Positions 11,001 to 20,632 of a DNA stretch of 64,000 nucleotides are shown here, piece by piece. Under the pieces are notes generated by a model. It was not told the origin of the DNA. It did no database searches and was given only the letters and a program-made list of their open reading frames with translations. The stretch lies in the NCBI RefSeq assembly GCF_004564355.1, contig NZ_CP038266.1, positions 1,054,001 through 1,118,000 on the forward strand. The letters are read 5' to 3'. Numbering within the stretch: the first letter of the stretch is position 1; every line of letters starts with the position of its first letter. The position numbers and the translations under genes are program-made. The DNA comes from Microbacterium wangchenii (GTDB lineage Bacteria > Actinomycetota > Actinomycetes > Actinomycetales > Microbacteriaceae).

Positions 11001-11024
11001 CAACTGGTGGTGGCGGAGCGGTGA
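8004..11024 (+). CDS. Arabinosyltransferase, Emb-like (GT53)
   Basis: This 1006-residue polytopic membrane protein resembles mycobacterial EmbA/B/C, which move arabinofuranose from decaprenyl-phosphoryl-arabinose to an arabinan. It has one N-terminal membrane helix and an extracytoplasmic beta-rich domain. After the second helix comes the Emb active-site segment TADDGYYAVMARNN with Asp262-Asp263, then the conserved AGYVGMYYQIF and WLRIPSLIA stretches. About a dozen helices follow, including KWSHHFGAMAVIGAG, and a C-terminal carbohydrate-binding-like domain. The length is slightly below mycobacterial Embs (about 1090). The ATG at 8004 is chosen because the upstream frame is GC-rich noise overlapping the divergent promoter. 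Downstream genes follow on the same strand. Confidence 0.85.
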   Translation: MSVRSLNLVARRRGAALLVASLVAIVAGFALALAPVLQSKVEVRWPQASDDVRSTALLLANLTPHAVDVEFDGAALEAAADGGGLLLSTVRTDRPAARAAGLVLETDGATLTVTLRQSAQTVVIEPGSWHLRSSIEGMTLERDGEPVLSWQSEVPPEIDGLLTDVQELPTGAVFQATVQVLDDNNTVASPLKLLILVVAALALIAVAVLLIRDDRARPLPRAARRRRDDGEGRWVRVAVAAVDVAVVGALVLWVFIGPMTADDGYYAVMARNNSDAGYVGMYYQIFNQTFVPFVWYWQFLDLWQTVSVSAVWLRIPSLIAAVGGWMLIRYYVRRHLEVAGAVRAGFLAVAGMVTVLWWCAFAIGVRPEAVAAVGAMAVLVLVVTSVRTGRAFPAFVAAAVGALSFAAHPTGVVAFGPLLVGIVPLWRALSGDGWRAGARRTLAIISGGAFALIAAFHDGALFEAINGQRRFAAVETPLDWTDELGRYGLLLENGPQGTYVKRAVVLVALVLVLWFLIAWAWDLRARTRLIGDAASLMGWTFAVGFVLIWITTSKWSHHFGAMAVIGAGFVAWMLTVLPARVLAALPTARQRWLLASIFAASLLPPVLLALEGPQNWFSWNAHLSDWGQAPGVGPVVFAQPALWVGVVVVSVGVLLALSRVRRTPVRLPILAAAVPVTCFALIGVYMFGTFGIAAARGWDDFSTSAANVRDPLARDCLLEEAITTWDAAGGVVAPAVDTQAGAPEGIPERLPDGTPTEPILATGSSVWTSLQDGVPSVGSHESGWFDVPPLADGEQLVVAVAGHLTRDASTKLTLERRDGSGEITTAPLTDEVDRHGWRTLLLSPLIAEDTEEIRLVAQTRTELPGQWLAVSDPLVAPARSFAQVFPPGTPVSVHWLMSFWFACTTPPAISNGIVEPPAGATSWGDFAWDMNPWSPGRGGILAGASRLADIRTLAGDMDGFGAAWGRVQVFDYPVAEAAYELRTDRVLTPGWRSAFPEASQLVVAER

Positions 11025-11051
11025 GCGTGATGGGGAAGGGATCTGCACTCG

Positions 11052-12983
11052 ATGTGGACTGAACTGGTTGCGGCAGCGGTCGTCGCCGCGCTTCTACTGT
11101 TCCTCATCGGCGGTGTGGTCGGGTGGGCGGGTGGGCTGCGCGGATTCGCTCTGCTGGCGACCGGCCCTGCGCTGACGGTGGCCGTCATCGCAGTCGCGAG
11201 CGTCGTGGCGCCCTGGGTGGGGCTGGCGTGGTCGGTCATCCCGGCGCTGATCGCCCTCGTCGTCGCGGCGGCACTGAGCCGCGCCGTCGGCGGGCGACGA
11301 TCGAGGAAGGCGGCGGCGTCGCGGCGGCGGGTGGACCTCTGGCTGACCGGCACCGTCCTCGTGGCAGCGGGCGTCGCCACGACGCAGGTGATGCTGTCCA
11401 TCGGGGCGCCCGACGCGATCTCCCAGACGTTCGACAACGTCTTCCACCTCAACGCGGTGCGGTGGATCCTGGACACGGGGTCGGCGTCGTCCCTGACGCT
11501 CGGACAGATCACGGCGCAGAGCGAAGGCCTCGCCTTTTACCCCGGCGCATGGCACGCGCTCGTCGCGCTCGTGGTGCAGCTGTCGGGAGTCACCCTCCCG
11601 GTCGCCGTGAACGCCACGGTGATCGTCGTCTGCGCGCTCGTGTGGCCCATGGCGGCGATCGTGCTCACGCGCGCGCTGTTCGGCCGCACCCCCGCAGCCA
11701 CGGTGGGGGCGGGACTGCTCAGCGTCGCGATGCCCGTCTTCCCGATCCTGCTGCTGGACTACGGCGTGCTCTACCCGTATCAGCTCTCCCTCGCCCTCGT
11801 CCCCGTCGCCCTGGCCCTCACCCTCCACGTCCTCGGGTGGAGCCGGCTGCGGGATGCGGCGTCGTCGTGGCAGCGCGCCCTTCTGCTCGCCGCAACGCTG
11901 GGGGGCATCGCTCTCGCGCACCCTGGCGGGTTCGTCGCATGGCTCGCGCTGTCGACCCCCATCGCGGCGCTGCTCGGCTGGAGTTCGGTGAGGCGAGCCC
12001 GCTCCCGGCAGGCGCGCGTGCGAGTCTTCGTGGCGGCCGCCGTCTATCTCGTGGCCGGTGCGGCACTGCTGCGCATCCTGCGGCCCCCCGCCGATGCCCG
12101 CGGATGGGCGATCCAGTCGTCGATGGGGGAGGCCTTCGTCCAGGGGCTCGTGGGCTCCGCATGGTACGGCGTCGTGCCCGTCGTGGCTGCCGTCGCCGTC
12201 CTGGCCGGACTCTTCTTCACGGTGCGCAACCGCTCGCGCGGGGCGATCCTGGCAGCCGGGATCTTCCTCGTGGCGCTGCTGCTGTTCATCATCGTGGCAA
12301 GCCTTCCCATCATCCCGCTCCGTGACATCTTCACCGGGAGCTGGTACAACAACATCCCGCGACTGGCCGCCCTCCTGCCGCTGGGCGCCGTGCCACTGGG
12401 GGCCTACGGCATCGCGTGCTTCGCGCACGCGATCTCCCGGCGCATCCCGGTACCGCGTCGGCGTGTCGCTCTGCCGGTGCTCGGCGTCGTCGGTGCCCTC
12501 GTCGGCCTGGCCGTCAGCCAAGCGGCTCCGCTGTCACCGGTGCCGGCGGCGATCGCGTCCGCGCAGCGCAACTTCGACGATTCCGGACACCCCCCGCTGC
12601 TCTCCCAGGACGAGCGGACCCTGCTGGAGCGCCTCGACGCGCACGTTCCGCCTGGCGCTGTCGTGGCGGGCAACCCCTGGACGGGGACATCGCTGGCTTA
12701 CGCGCTGGGCGACCGCCCCGTCCTGACGCCGCATCTGCTCAGCTACGAGGACGAGCGATTGCGCCAACTGGGCGCGGAACTCGGATCCAGCACGGCGGGA
12801 GACGACACGTGTGAACTCGCCCATGAGTTCGGAGTGCGCTTCGTGCTCGAGTTCAGCCCGGAGGAGGTGCACGACGGCCACCATGCGTATCCCGGTTACG
12901 AGAACCTCTCCGAGTCGCCCTCGATGGTGCTGCGCGACCAGGTCGGCGAAGCACGCCTGTTCGAACTGGTCGGGTGCGGCTGA
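11052..12983 (+). CDS. DUF6541-type multi-pass membrane protein
   Basis: This 643-residue protein has about 12-14 hydrophobic segments and a short extracytoplasmic C-terminal tail. A periplasmic-loop stretch LAFYPGAWHALVALV and the overall layout match the DUF6541 family, which looks like GT-C glycosyltransferases, though no member I know of has a proven function. It lies 27 bases after the Emb-like gene and just ahead of a polyprenol-sugar-synthase-like GT2. That suggests it uses a lipid-linked sugar donor on the outer face of the membrane. A purine-rich stretch before the ATG serves as ribosome binding site. Confidence 0.75.
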   Translation: MWTELVAAAVVAALLLFLIGGVVGWAGGLRGFALLATGPALTVAVIAVASVVAPWVGLAWSVIPALIALVVAAALSRAVGGRRSRKAAASRRRVDLWLTGTVLVAAGVATTQVMLSIGAPDAISQTFDNVFHLNAVRWILDTGSASSLTLGQITAQSEGLAFYPGAWHALVALVVQLSGVTLPVAVNATVIVVCALVWPMAAIVLTRALFGRTPAATVGAGLLSVAMPVFPILLLDYGVLYPYQLSLALVPVALALTLHVLGWSRLRDAASSWQRALLLAATLGGIALAHPGGFVAWLALSTPIAALLGWSSVRRARSRQARVRVFVAAAVYLVAGAALLRILRPPADARGWAIQSSMGEAFVQGLVGSAWYGVVPVVAAVAVLAGLFFTVRNRSRGAILAAGIFLVALLLFIIVASLPIIPLRDIFTGSWYNNIPRLAALLPLGAVPLGAYGIACFAHAISRRIPVPRRRVALPVLGVVGALVGLAVSQAAPLSPVPAAIASAQRNFDDSGHPPLLSQDERTLLERLDAHVPPGAVVAGNPWTGTSLAYALGDRPVLTPHLLSYEDERLRQLGAELGSSTAGDDTCELAHEFGVRFVLEFSPEEVHDGHHAYPGYENLSESPSMVLRDQVGEARLFELVGCG

Positions 12984-13008
12984 TGATCGTTCGTCCAGGC
13001 ACTGCGGA

Positions 13009-13014
13009 TACCAT
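13009..13014 (+). promoter_or_regulatory. -10 box TACCAT before the DPM1-like GT2 gene
   Basis: TACCAT ends seven bases before the ATG at 13022, which fits a leaderless internal promoter in addition to read-through from the upstream gene. Confidence 0.35.
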
Positions 13015-13021
13015 GGAAAGG

Positions 13022-13750
13022 ATGTCGGAAAGCGTGGAACGTGTCCTGGTCATCGTTCCGGCGTGGAACGAGGAGCACAACGTCGGCGCCACCGTACGCG
13101 GCATCCGAGAGGCCGGTCCGTACGACATCGCCGTCGTCGACGACGGTTCCACGGACGCCACCGCCGAGGTCGCCCGCGACGCGGGGGCCGTGGTGCTCAC
13201 CCTTCCGTTCAACCTGGGCGTGGGGGGTGCGATGCGCACCGGGTTCACCTACGCCCGCCGGCACGGCTACCGCAAAGCGATCCAGGTCGACGCCGACGGT
13301 CAGCACAACCCGGCCGACATCGCGCGCGTCCTCGACGGTCTGGAGCACGCCGACATCTCCATCGGCGCACGATTCGCCGACGTCGGGGACTACCCCGTGA
13401 AAGGACCGCGCAGGTGGGCGATGGTCGTCCTGGCGAAGGTGCTCTCGAACGTCGCGAAGACGCGTCTGACCGACGTGACGAGTGGCTTCCGCGCTGCAAA
13501 CGACAGAGCCATCGATCAATACGTGCGGTACTACCCCGCCGAGTACCTCGGTGACACGATCGATTCCCTCGTGGCCGCCGTGCACGGCGGCCTGCGGGTC
13601 ACCCAGGTGCCCGTCGCCATGCGGCCGCGCGCCACCGGCCGGCCGAGCCAGAACGCCGTGGGCGCCACGATCTACCTTCTCCGGTCGGTCTTCGCCCTGG
13701 GGCTCGCCGTACTGCGCCCCCGTCGTCGTCGAACGGAGCCCCCCGCATGA
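13022..13750 (+). CDS. Glycosyltransferase family 2, polyprenol-phosphate-sugar synthase-like
   Basis: This 242-residue GT2 enzyme has VIVPAWNEEHNVG, the nucleotide-binding VDDGSTD (residues 39-45), NLGVGGAMRTG and the DADGQHNP motif (90-97). That pattern is typical of DPM1-type enzymes charging polyprenyl phosphate with mannose or glucose. No membrane anchor domain is present. The start at 13022 is preferred over 12974, which overlaps the previous gene. It overlaps the DUF2304 gene by ATGA. GT2 plus DUF2304 is a recurring pair in polysaccharide loci, and the DUF2304 partner may anchor the enzyme. It may supply the donor used by the Emb-like or DUF6541 proteins. Confidence 0.85.
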   Translation: MSESVERVLVIVPAWNEEHNVGATVRGIREAGPYDIAVVDDGSTDATAEVARDAGAVVLTLPFNLGVGGAMRTGFTYARRHGYRKAIQVDADGQHNPADIARVLDGLEHADISIGARFADVGDYPVKGPRRWAMVVLAKVLSNVAKTRLTDVTSGFRAANDRAIDQYVRYYPAEYLGDTIDSLVAAVHGGLRVTQVPVAMRPRATGRPSQNAVGATIYLLRSVFALGLAVLRPRRRRTEPPA

Positions 13751-14154
13751 CGGTCATCGGCGCAGTCGCCCTCGCACTCATCATCCTGACGATCGTGATG
13801 ATTCTGCTGCTGAGGCGCTCCATCCGCGAGAAGTACGCCGTCATGTGGCTCGTGATCGGACTGGCCGTCCTCGTCCTCGGGCTGTTCCCCGGCTTGCTCA
13901 CCGCCGCGACGGCGCTCCTGGGAGTGCAACTGCCCGCCAACCTGCTGTTCACCCTCGCCATCGTGCTGCTGCTGGGGGTCTCCCTCCACCTGTCGTGGGA
14001 ACTGTCACGCGCCGAGGACGAGATCCGACGCGTGGCGGAAGAGACGGCGATCCTGCGGGCGGAGATGGACACCCTGTCGGCGGCCGTCGAGCGTCTTTCG
14101 GTCGACCGGGACGCCCCGGATGGCGATCAGGAGACCGGTCAGCGGACCACGTAG
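13747..14154 (+). CDS. DUF2304 family membrane protein
   Basis: This 135-residue protein has three hydrophobic helices, the family segment RSIREKYAVMWLVIGLAVLVLGLFPGL, and a C-terminal coiled-coil tail (SRAEDEIRRVAEETAILRAE). It overlaps the GT2 gene before it and probably works with it at the membrane. Its exact role is unknown. Its 3' end overlaps the convergent GT2 gene by 16 bases. Confidence 0.85.
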   Translation: MTVIGAVALALIILTIVMILLLRRSIREKYAVMWLVIGLAVLVLGLFPGLLTAATALLGVQLPANLLFTLAIVLLLGVSLHLSWELSRAEDEIRRVAEETAILRAEMDTLSAAVERLSVDRDAPDGDQETGQRTT

Positions 14155-15038
14155 GCGGCCAGCCGACGTGCGTCACGCATCCGGCCGCCGAACAGTGCCA
14201 CCGCCGACTCCGCGGCGGCGTTGAGTCGTGAGACGGTCCGCCGGCGCGCCACCCGTGCCGCGCGGTTCCAGCCGCGGGAGCGCAGGCGTCCCGCGTAGTG
14301 CTGGAAGAAGCGTCGCTCCTGGTCGAACCGGAGTCCGCTCACGGCGGTCGCCTGGGAGAACGAGCGCGCGTGCCGCCGGTACTGGAAGCACACATCGTCC
14401 GTGACCCGAAGTGTGCCCCCGGCCATCGCGATATCCAGAAGCAGAGCGAGGTCCAGCGCGACGTCGTAGCTGGCGTCGAATCCGTGGACGGCGACGCTGG
14501 CGCGCCGCCACAGGAGCGACGGGAAATACGCCCAGTCGGCCCGCGCGAGGCTCACTGCGAACGGCTCTCCGACGAGCACCCGGTCGCCGTTGCGCGTGCG
14601 GGGGCGCAAGAGATTCTTGACGAGGTCGGGGAGAGGGTGAGCAGGCTTCCCATCATCGTCGATGACCTGGACCCCGGGTTGGACGATGTCGGCAGCTGGG
14701 GTCCGCGCGGCCGCCCGGCGAACCGTCTCGAGATAGCGCGGCATCATCACGTCGTCGGCGCCCATCATGACGAACCACTCCGCCGTGGACAGGTCGAGGC
14801 AGCGGGCGAAGTTGCGCGCGACCCCCAGGTTCTCCTCGTTGCGGATCGCCACGATGCGCGGGTCGTCCAACGATGAGATCCACTCATGCCCCGCAGAGGA
14901 AGGCGAGGCGTCGTCGACGCAGATGAGGCGCCAGCGGGTGTCGGTCTGAGCGCGCACGCTGTCGACCGCCAGGCGCAGATACTCGACGTCGCCATAGTGG
15001 GGGAGAAGGATGTCGATGGTCTCATCGTCCACCGTCAT
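14139..15038 (-). CDS. Glycosyltransferase family 2 protein
   Basis: This 299-residue GT-A fold enzyme has an early DILLPHYGDVEYLRLAVDSV segment, the VDDASP nucleotide-binding motif and MMGADDVMMPRYLE, where the usual DxD is GADD. The later YDVALDLALLLDIAMAG region fits inverting GT2 transferases. The start is ATG 15038 behind a GAGGTG ribosome binding site; the longer frame to 15068 is less likely. It overlaps the preceding minus-strand GT2 gene by 17 bases. Donor and acceptor are unknown. Confidence 0.85.
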   Translation of the reverse strand: MTVDDETIDILLPHYGDVEYLRLAVDSVRAQTDTRWRLICVDDASPSSAGHEWISSLDDPRIVAIRNEENLGVARNFARCLDLSTAEWFVMMGADDVMMPRYLETVRRAAARTPAADIVQPGVQVIDDDGKPAHPLPDLVKNLLRPRTRNGDRVLVGEPFAVSLARADWAYFPSLLWRRASVAVHGFDASYDVALDLALLLDIAMAGGTLRVTDDVCFQYRRHARSFSQATAVSGLRFDQERRFFQHYAGRLRSRGWNRAARVARRRTVSRLNAAAESAVALFGGRMRDARRLAAYVVR

Positions 15039-15891
15039 CACCTCGTTCCGCGGGCTTGCCGGACACACCGTGCAGACCGTCGCGCCATCCCCGCCAGCCG
15101 TCCGTCAGGCCGGCGGGCCGACGGCGCAGCAACGAAGAGACGGACACCTCGCTCAGACGGCGCAGCGCTGCCGCGCCGCGCGACCAGCGCGGGATGCCGG
15201 CGCGGTGCGCGAAGCGCGCCATGTTGCGCATGCCGAGGTACACGGGATGCTCACCCGGCTCCTGTGCCCCATGGGCGTCACGGTCGATCACGGTGCGCCA
15301 CCCGGCACGCGCGAGGCGCCACGATGTGTCGACGTCCTCGAAATACAAGAAGTACTCCTCGTCGACGCCGCCCACGGCGTCGAGGGCGTCGAGGCGGAAC
15401 ATCACAATGGCGCCGTCGAGCCAATCGACGTCCGACACCCGGGTGTCCGGCTCGCGGGTCACATGGGTCGCGCGACCGCCGCGGGTCAGCCGTCCGCCGG
15501 CGGAGAAGATGGTCCCCGGATCGGAGACACGCCGCAAGACGGGGCCGGCCGCCCCGATGTCGGGTGCGGATGCGAGCGTCTCTGAAAGCCGTTCGGCCAG
15601 GTGCACGTCGAATTCGGCGTCGTGCGTGAGAACGAGCAGGGCGGGCACGCTGTCGCGTACCGCCCGCCTCGCCTCGTTGACCGCTGCGCCGTAGCCCGGG
15701 TTGTCGGCTCTTGTCACCACCTGCACGAGTCCGCGGAGTCCCGGGGGGATCTCCACCTCGCCCAGGTCGCCGGCGTTGTCCACGATCACGACAGCGGCCG
15801 GTGGCTGGGACTGGGTGGCCAGTCGCGCCAGCACGCCGTTGACGAGGTCGCGGCGGCGATAGGCGATGATCAGGGCGGCGTAGGCAGTCAT
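15022..15891 (-). CDS. Glycosyltransferase family 2, WbbL-like (candidate rhamnosyltransferase)
   Basis: This 289-residue GT2 enzyme has IIAYRRRDLVNGVL at the N-terminus, VIVDNAGD, NPGYGAAVNEARR, an LTHDAEFD metal-binding stretch and EEYFLYFEDVDTSWRLARAGW. The last is the hallmark of WbbL-type rhamnosyltransferases, which attach rhamnose to GlcNAc-PP-lipid linkers in arabinogalactan-making bacteria. Such a role would suit this locus, but substrate use is inferred. The ATG at 15891 is chosen; a very long upstream frame extends into the divergent GT4 gene and is rejected. It probably forms an operon with the GT2 gene at 14139. Confidence 0.85.
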   Translation of the reverse strand: MTAYAALIIAYRRRDLVNGVLARLATQSQPPAAVVIVDNAGDLGEVEIPPGLRGLVQVVTRADNPGYGAAVNEARRAVRDSVPALLVLTHDAEFDVHLAERLSETLASAPDIGAAGPVLRRVSDPGTIFSAGGRLTRGGRATHVTREPDTRVSDVDWLDGAIVMFRLDALDAVGGVDEEYFLYFEDVDTSWRLARAGWRTVIDRDAHGAQEPGEHPVYLGMRNMARFAHRAGIPRWSRGAAALRRLSEVSVSSLLRRRPAGLTDGWRGWRDGLHGVSGKPAERGDDGGR

Positions 15892-15915
15892 GGCGGGGAG
15901 CCCTGGGGGCGGGCG

Positions 15916-15921
15916 TAGGCT
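15916..15921 (+). promoter_or_regulatory. -10 box TAGGCT, leaderless start of the GT4 gene
   Basis: TAGGCT ends exactly six bases before the GTG at 15928. There is no ribosome binding site, which fits leaderless translation. Confidence 0.55.
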
Positions 15922-15927
15922 GTTGCG

Positions 15928-17175
15928 GTGGCGAAGTATGAGCGGAAGTCGGTCCGCGATGGTCACACTCCGTTGATCGTCAGCGTCACGAAGTATATCC
16001 CGTACGACGGCATCCCCCACGCGGGCGGGCAGTATGCGAAGGATCATTTCGACGCGCTCTCCGGGATCGCGCGGCTCGTCGCGGTGGCACCCTCCACGAC
16101 GGCCAACCGCGACGCCGCGACGCGGCCGGGAGCGCCCCCGGAGGTCGTTCTCATCGAAGGGACAGGCCTTCTCCGCGCCGGGCGGGCGAAGCTGCTGACC
16201 GACCTCGCCTCGGCCTGGCGGGGGAGTGACGCGCAAGGGTTCTTCCGACGCGCGACCGCGACGCCGGAATGGCCGTGGCAGCTGATCGCCGACGCCGACG
16301 TGGTCGAATTCCAGTGGTCGGAGATGGCGTCGCTCGCGCCGCTGATCCGAGCGCGATTCCCGGAGAAGCCACTTGTGATCGTGGCGCACGACGTCATCAC
16401 CCAGCGGTGGAACCGCGCCGCCGGCGCGACGAAGAACCCGCTGGCGCGGACCGCCTACTCCGTGGCGGCGCGGCGCAGCGCCACCCGTGAGCACGCCGAC
16501 TTCTCGGCGGCCGACCGCATCGTGGTCTTCAGCGAGAAGGACGCGGCGCTGGTGCGCGAGCTCGCTCCCGCCGCACACCCGGTCGTGGTGGCGCCCGGCT
16601 TCCGCCTCGGCTCGACGCCCGCCGAGGGAAGCGAGGAAGAACCCGTCGTGCTCTTCACGGGTGCGCTCGGCAGGCCCGACAACGACCGGGCGGTGCGCTG
16701 GTTCCTGCAGAAGGTGTGGCCGCGCGTGATCGAGCAGGTCGGCGATGCCCGATTCGTCGCTGCCGGATCCGGCCCGGGACGCGGTCTGCGGCGCCTGGTG
16801 GCGAAATCCCACCGGGCCGAACTCACCGGCTTCGTCCCTTCTTTGGACCCCTACTACGCGGCGGCGCGGGTGTTCGTCGCACCGGTGCTCACGGGGGCAG
16901 GCGTGAAGTTCAAGACGGTCGACGCGCTCGTGCGTGGGCTCCCCATCGTGGCCACTCCCGTGGGTGCCGAGGGCATCGAGCGGGAGGACGTCTTCGTGGG
17001 AGTCACCGACGACCCCGTCCGGTTCGCGGACCTCGTCGTGGCGGCTCTGCGCGGCGCACATGCGGAGCGTGCCGCAGCGGGAGGGCAGTGGGCGGCAGAG
17101 GTGTACGGCATGGATGCGTTCGGCCGGCGGGTGCGGGCGCTGTACGGTCAGCTGATGCCCGATCGGCTCGCCTAG
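15928..17175 (+). CDS. Glycosyltransferase family 4 protein
   Basis: This 415-residue GT-B enzyme has SVTKYIPYDGIPHAGGQY at the N-terminus and a C-terminal domain with LFTGALGRPDNDRAVRWF and FVAPVLTGAGVKFKTVDALVRGLP. That is the pattern of Glycos_transf_1_4-type sugar transferases. There is no signal peptide or membrane helix. The GTG at 15928 is leaderless. It is divergent from the WbbL-like gene and followed by another GT2 gene on the same strand. The sugar it transfers is not evident. Confidence 0.85.
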   Translation: MAKYERKSVRDGHTPLIVSVTKYIPYDGIPHAGGQYAKDHFDALSGIARLVAVAPSTTANRDAATRPGAPPEVVLIEGTGLLRAGRAKLLTDLASAWRGSDAQGFFRRATATPEWPWQLIADADVVEFQWSEMASLAPLIRARFPEKPLVIVAHDVITQRWNRAAGATKNPLARTAYSVAARRSATREHADFSAADRIVVFSEKDAALVRELAPAAHPVVVAPGFRLGSTPAEGSEEEPVVLFTGALGRPDNDRAVRWFLQKVWPRVIEQVGDARFVAAGSGPGRGLRRLVAKSHRAELTGFVPSLDPYYAAARVFVAPVLTGAGVKFKTVDALVRGLPIVATPVGAEGIEREDVFVGVTDDPVRFADLVVAALRGAHAERAAAGGQWAAEVYGMDAFGRRVRALYGQLMPDRLA

Positions 17176-17178
17176 GAT
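17173..17178 (+). promoter_or_regulatory. -10 box TAGGAT upstream of the rhamnosyltransferase-like gene
   Basis: TAGGAT overlaps the stop codon of the GT4 gene. It would give a leader of about 60 bases before the ATG at 17244. Confidence 0.4.
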
Positions 17179-17243
17179 CGACTGTCGACGACATCGCGTC
17201 GTCCCCGGCGTGCGCGCCGCGGCCCCGACGATTGCCCCAGCCC

Positions 17244-18164
17244 ATGAACCCAGCCGGACTTGCGCGCGTGGTCGCCACGATCCCCGTCTTCCGCGCCCCC
17301 AGCGACCTGCCCGCCCGAGTAAGGGCCCTGCGGCAGCAGGTGGCTGCGGTGGTGCTCGTCGACGACGGCAGCGGCTCCCTCCCCTCTGCCGCGTTCGACC
17401 TTCCGGGCGTCGTACAGGTGGCACTGGAGGCGAACTCCGGAATCGCTCACGCGCTCAACGTCGCAGTCGAGAGGGCCCGCGGCCTGGACGCCACCCACAT
17501 TCTCACGCTGGACCAGGATTCCACCGTGCCCGACGGGTACGTCGCCCGCATGCTCGCTGCGCTGCAGTCGCGTGCCGACAGCGGGCGGCTCGTCGCGGGC
17601 GCCGTGCCCTCCTCGGCCGGCGGGGCCGCGGTGCTGCGCGACATGGACGACGTGCCTTTCGACCCCATCCAGTCCGGTCAGCTCATCCCGCTCGCGGTCC
17701 TGGACGCGGTGGGTCCCTTCGCCGAGGAGCTGTTCATCGACGCCGTCGACTCCGACTTCTGGCTGCGAGCAGATGCACTCGGCTATTCGTTCGCCGTTGT
17801 CGACGAAGCGGAGATCGAGCACGGGCTGGGGGAGCTGCAACCGATCCGGATCTTCGGACGGCAGCTCGTGCTCGCCGGCAAACCCCGGCACGTGCTGTAC
17901 CACTCGCCGTTCCGGACGTACTACATGGTGCGCAACAGCACTGTCCTGAACCGTCGCTACGCCCATCACCGGCCGCAGTGGATGCGGCGACGCAGCCGCA
18001 AGATGTTCGAGATGGTGGCGGGCTGCATCGTCCTCTCCGCCGACCGTCGATCGCAACTGCGGGCGGTACGCGCTGGGCGCCGTGACGCGCGGCGGGGCGT
18101 GCTGGGCAAGATCGACCCCGCCACGCTCGAGTGGATCATGGCGCCCTCGAGGGCGCGTCGATGA
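17244..18164 (+). CDS. Glycosyltransferase family 2, rhamnosyltransferase-like
   Basis: This 306-residue GT2 enzyme has ATIPVFRAP, LVDDGSG, NSGIAHALNVAV and the metal-binding segment LTLDQDSTVPDGYV. The FIDAVDSDFWLRADALGY motif resembles RfbF-type rhamnosyltransferases. ATG 17244 is the first plausible in-frame start; the longer upstream frame is a shadow of the GT4 gene. The stop overlaps the next flippase start (ATGA). dTDP-rhamnose from rfbA/rfbB is the likely donor pathway, by inference. Confidence 0.85.
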   Translation: MNPAGLARVVATIPVFRAPSDLPARVRALRQQVAAVVLVDDGSGSLPSAAFDLPGVVQVALEANSGIAHALNVAVERARGLDATHILTLDQDSTVPDGYVARMLAALQSRADSGRLVAGAVPSSAGGAAVLRDMDDVPFDPIQSGQLIPLAVLDAVGPFAEELFIDAVDSDFWLRADALGYSFAVVDEAEIEHGLGELQPIRIFGRQLVLAGKPRHVLYHSPFRTYYMVRNSTVLNRRYAHHRPQWMRRRSRKMFEMVAGCIVLSADRRSQLRAVRAGRRDARRGVLGKIDPATLEWIMAPSRARR

Positions 18165-19420
18165 CCAGGCTCGGCGCCCTCCTGCGCCACGAGCTTCTGC
18201 GCCGAAGCATCCTGTTCGCCGCACCGATCCTCGCCTCGACGGTGGTGGGCGTCTTCTCCATCCCGGTCCTCGTCGCCACCGTGGGAGCGCGGCAGTGGGC
18301 CGTCCTGGTCGTCCTGCAGTCGATCGGACAGTTCTTCGCGATCCTCGTCGCCTTCGGGTGGGGGGCGACCGGCCCCAGTATGGTGGCTGCGCGTCCACGA
18401 CACGAGCGCCGGCAGTTCTACCTCGACTCCCTCGTGGCCCGGGGTGTCGTGTTCGTGGTCGCCATCCCGCTTGCGGCGGTGCTCGGCATGCTCGTGACCG
18501 GACAGGGGCTTGTGAACGCGTTGCTCAGCGCCGTGGCCTACGCTGCGCCGGGCATCGGGGCGGCGTGGTATTTCATCGGCGGCAACCGTCCGGCCGCACT
18601 GTTCTTCTTGGACGCCCTGCCCTTGATCGTCGGGCAGGTCGCCGGTCTGGTGGCCGTCCTGATGTGGCCCGACCTGACCGCCTACCTCGCCGGAGTGGCG
18701 GCCTTCGCCGTGCTGGGGTCGATCCTGTCGGCCGGCTACGTCCTCACGCGAGCCGATGACGGTCCGCTTTCGTGGCGCGCCCGCCGCTCGCTGGGTTCCC
18801 TCTACTCCTCGCAGCTGGGCGGGACGGCGACCATGGTCTCGGGGAGCATCTACTCCACGCTGCCCCCGACTCTGGTGCAGATCGTGGCGCCGGCAGTGCT
18901 GCCCGTCTACGCCATCGCCGACCGGCTGTACAAGTACGCCGTCCTGGCGCTCGGCCCCATCCTGCAGGCCGTGCAGAGCTGGGTGCCGGAGACGGCGGGG
19001 GAGCAGACCCGCCGCCGGGCGCGTCGCACGCTGGAACTGGGCGCGGCGATCGGGCTGGTCGGCGGCCTCTGCATCGCGGTCCTGTCTCCCCCGGTCTCCT
19101 CCTTCCTGACCGTGGGGGAGGTGCGGATCCCCGTCGTCGCCGCCATCCTGCTCGGACTGGCCTTCGCGGCGGAGGCCGTGGCTCAGGTGGCAGGCCTGGC
19201 CGGGCTCGTCGCGTTGGGGGGAGTGCGCCATCTCGCGTGGTCCTCGATCGCCGCCGCCATCGTTGGGCTACCACTGTTCGCCGCCCTCACGTGGTGGCTG
19301 GGTGTCGTCGGCGCAGCCGCGGCCATGCTCCTGGTCGCCCTGGGCACCGCCGCATACCGTGCGTGGCATGTCATCCGCCTGGCGCGGCTGGCCGACCAGG
19401 GCCACCCACGGCCGGCCGAA

Positions 19421-19423
<3 letters not shown>
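18161..19423 (+). CDS. Lipopolysaccharide-biosynthesis flippase-like protein (MOP superfamily)
   Basis: This 420-residue protein has about 12 membrane segments beginning at residue 20 (ILFAAPILASTVVGVFSIPV) and resembles Wzx-type lipid-linked glycan flippases. It is the second such protein in the window, on the opposite strand to the first and quite different in sequence. Its ATG overlaps the rhamnosyltransferase-like gene by four bases, so the two are coupled. The substrate is probably the lipid-linked oligosaccharide finished by the enzymes at 14-18 kb. Confidence 0.83.
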
Positions 19424-20599
<1,176 letters not shown>

Positions 20600-20632
20600 G
20601 TGAGTCTGTCGCAGCCGCTCGCCGCCGCGCCC

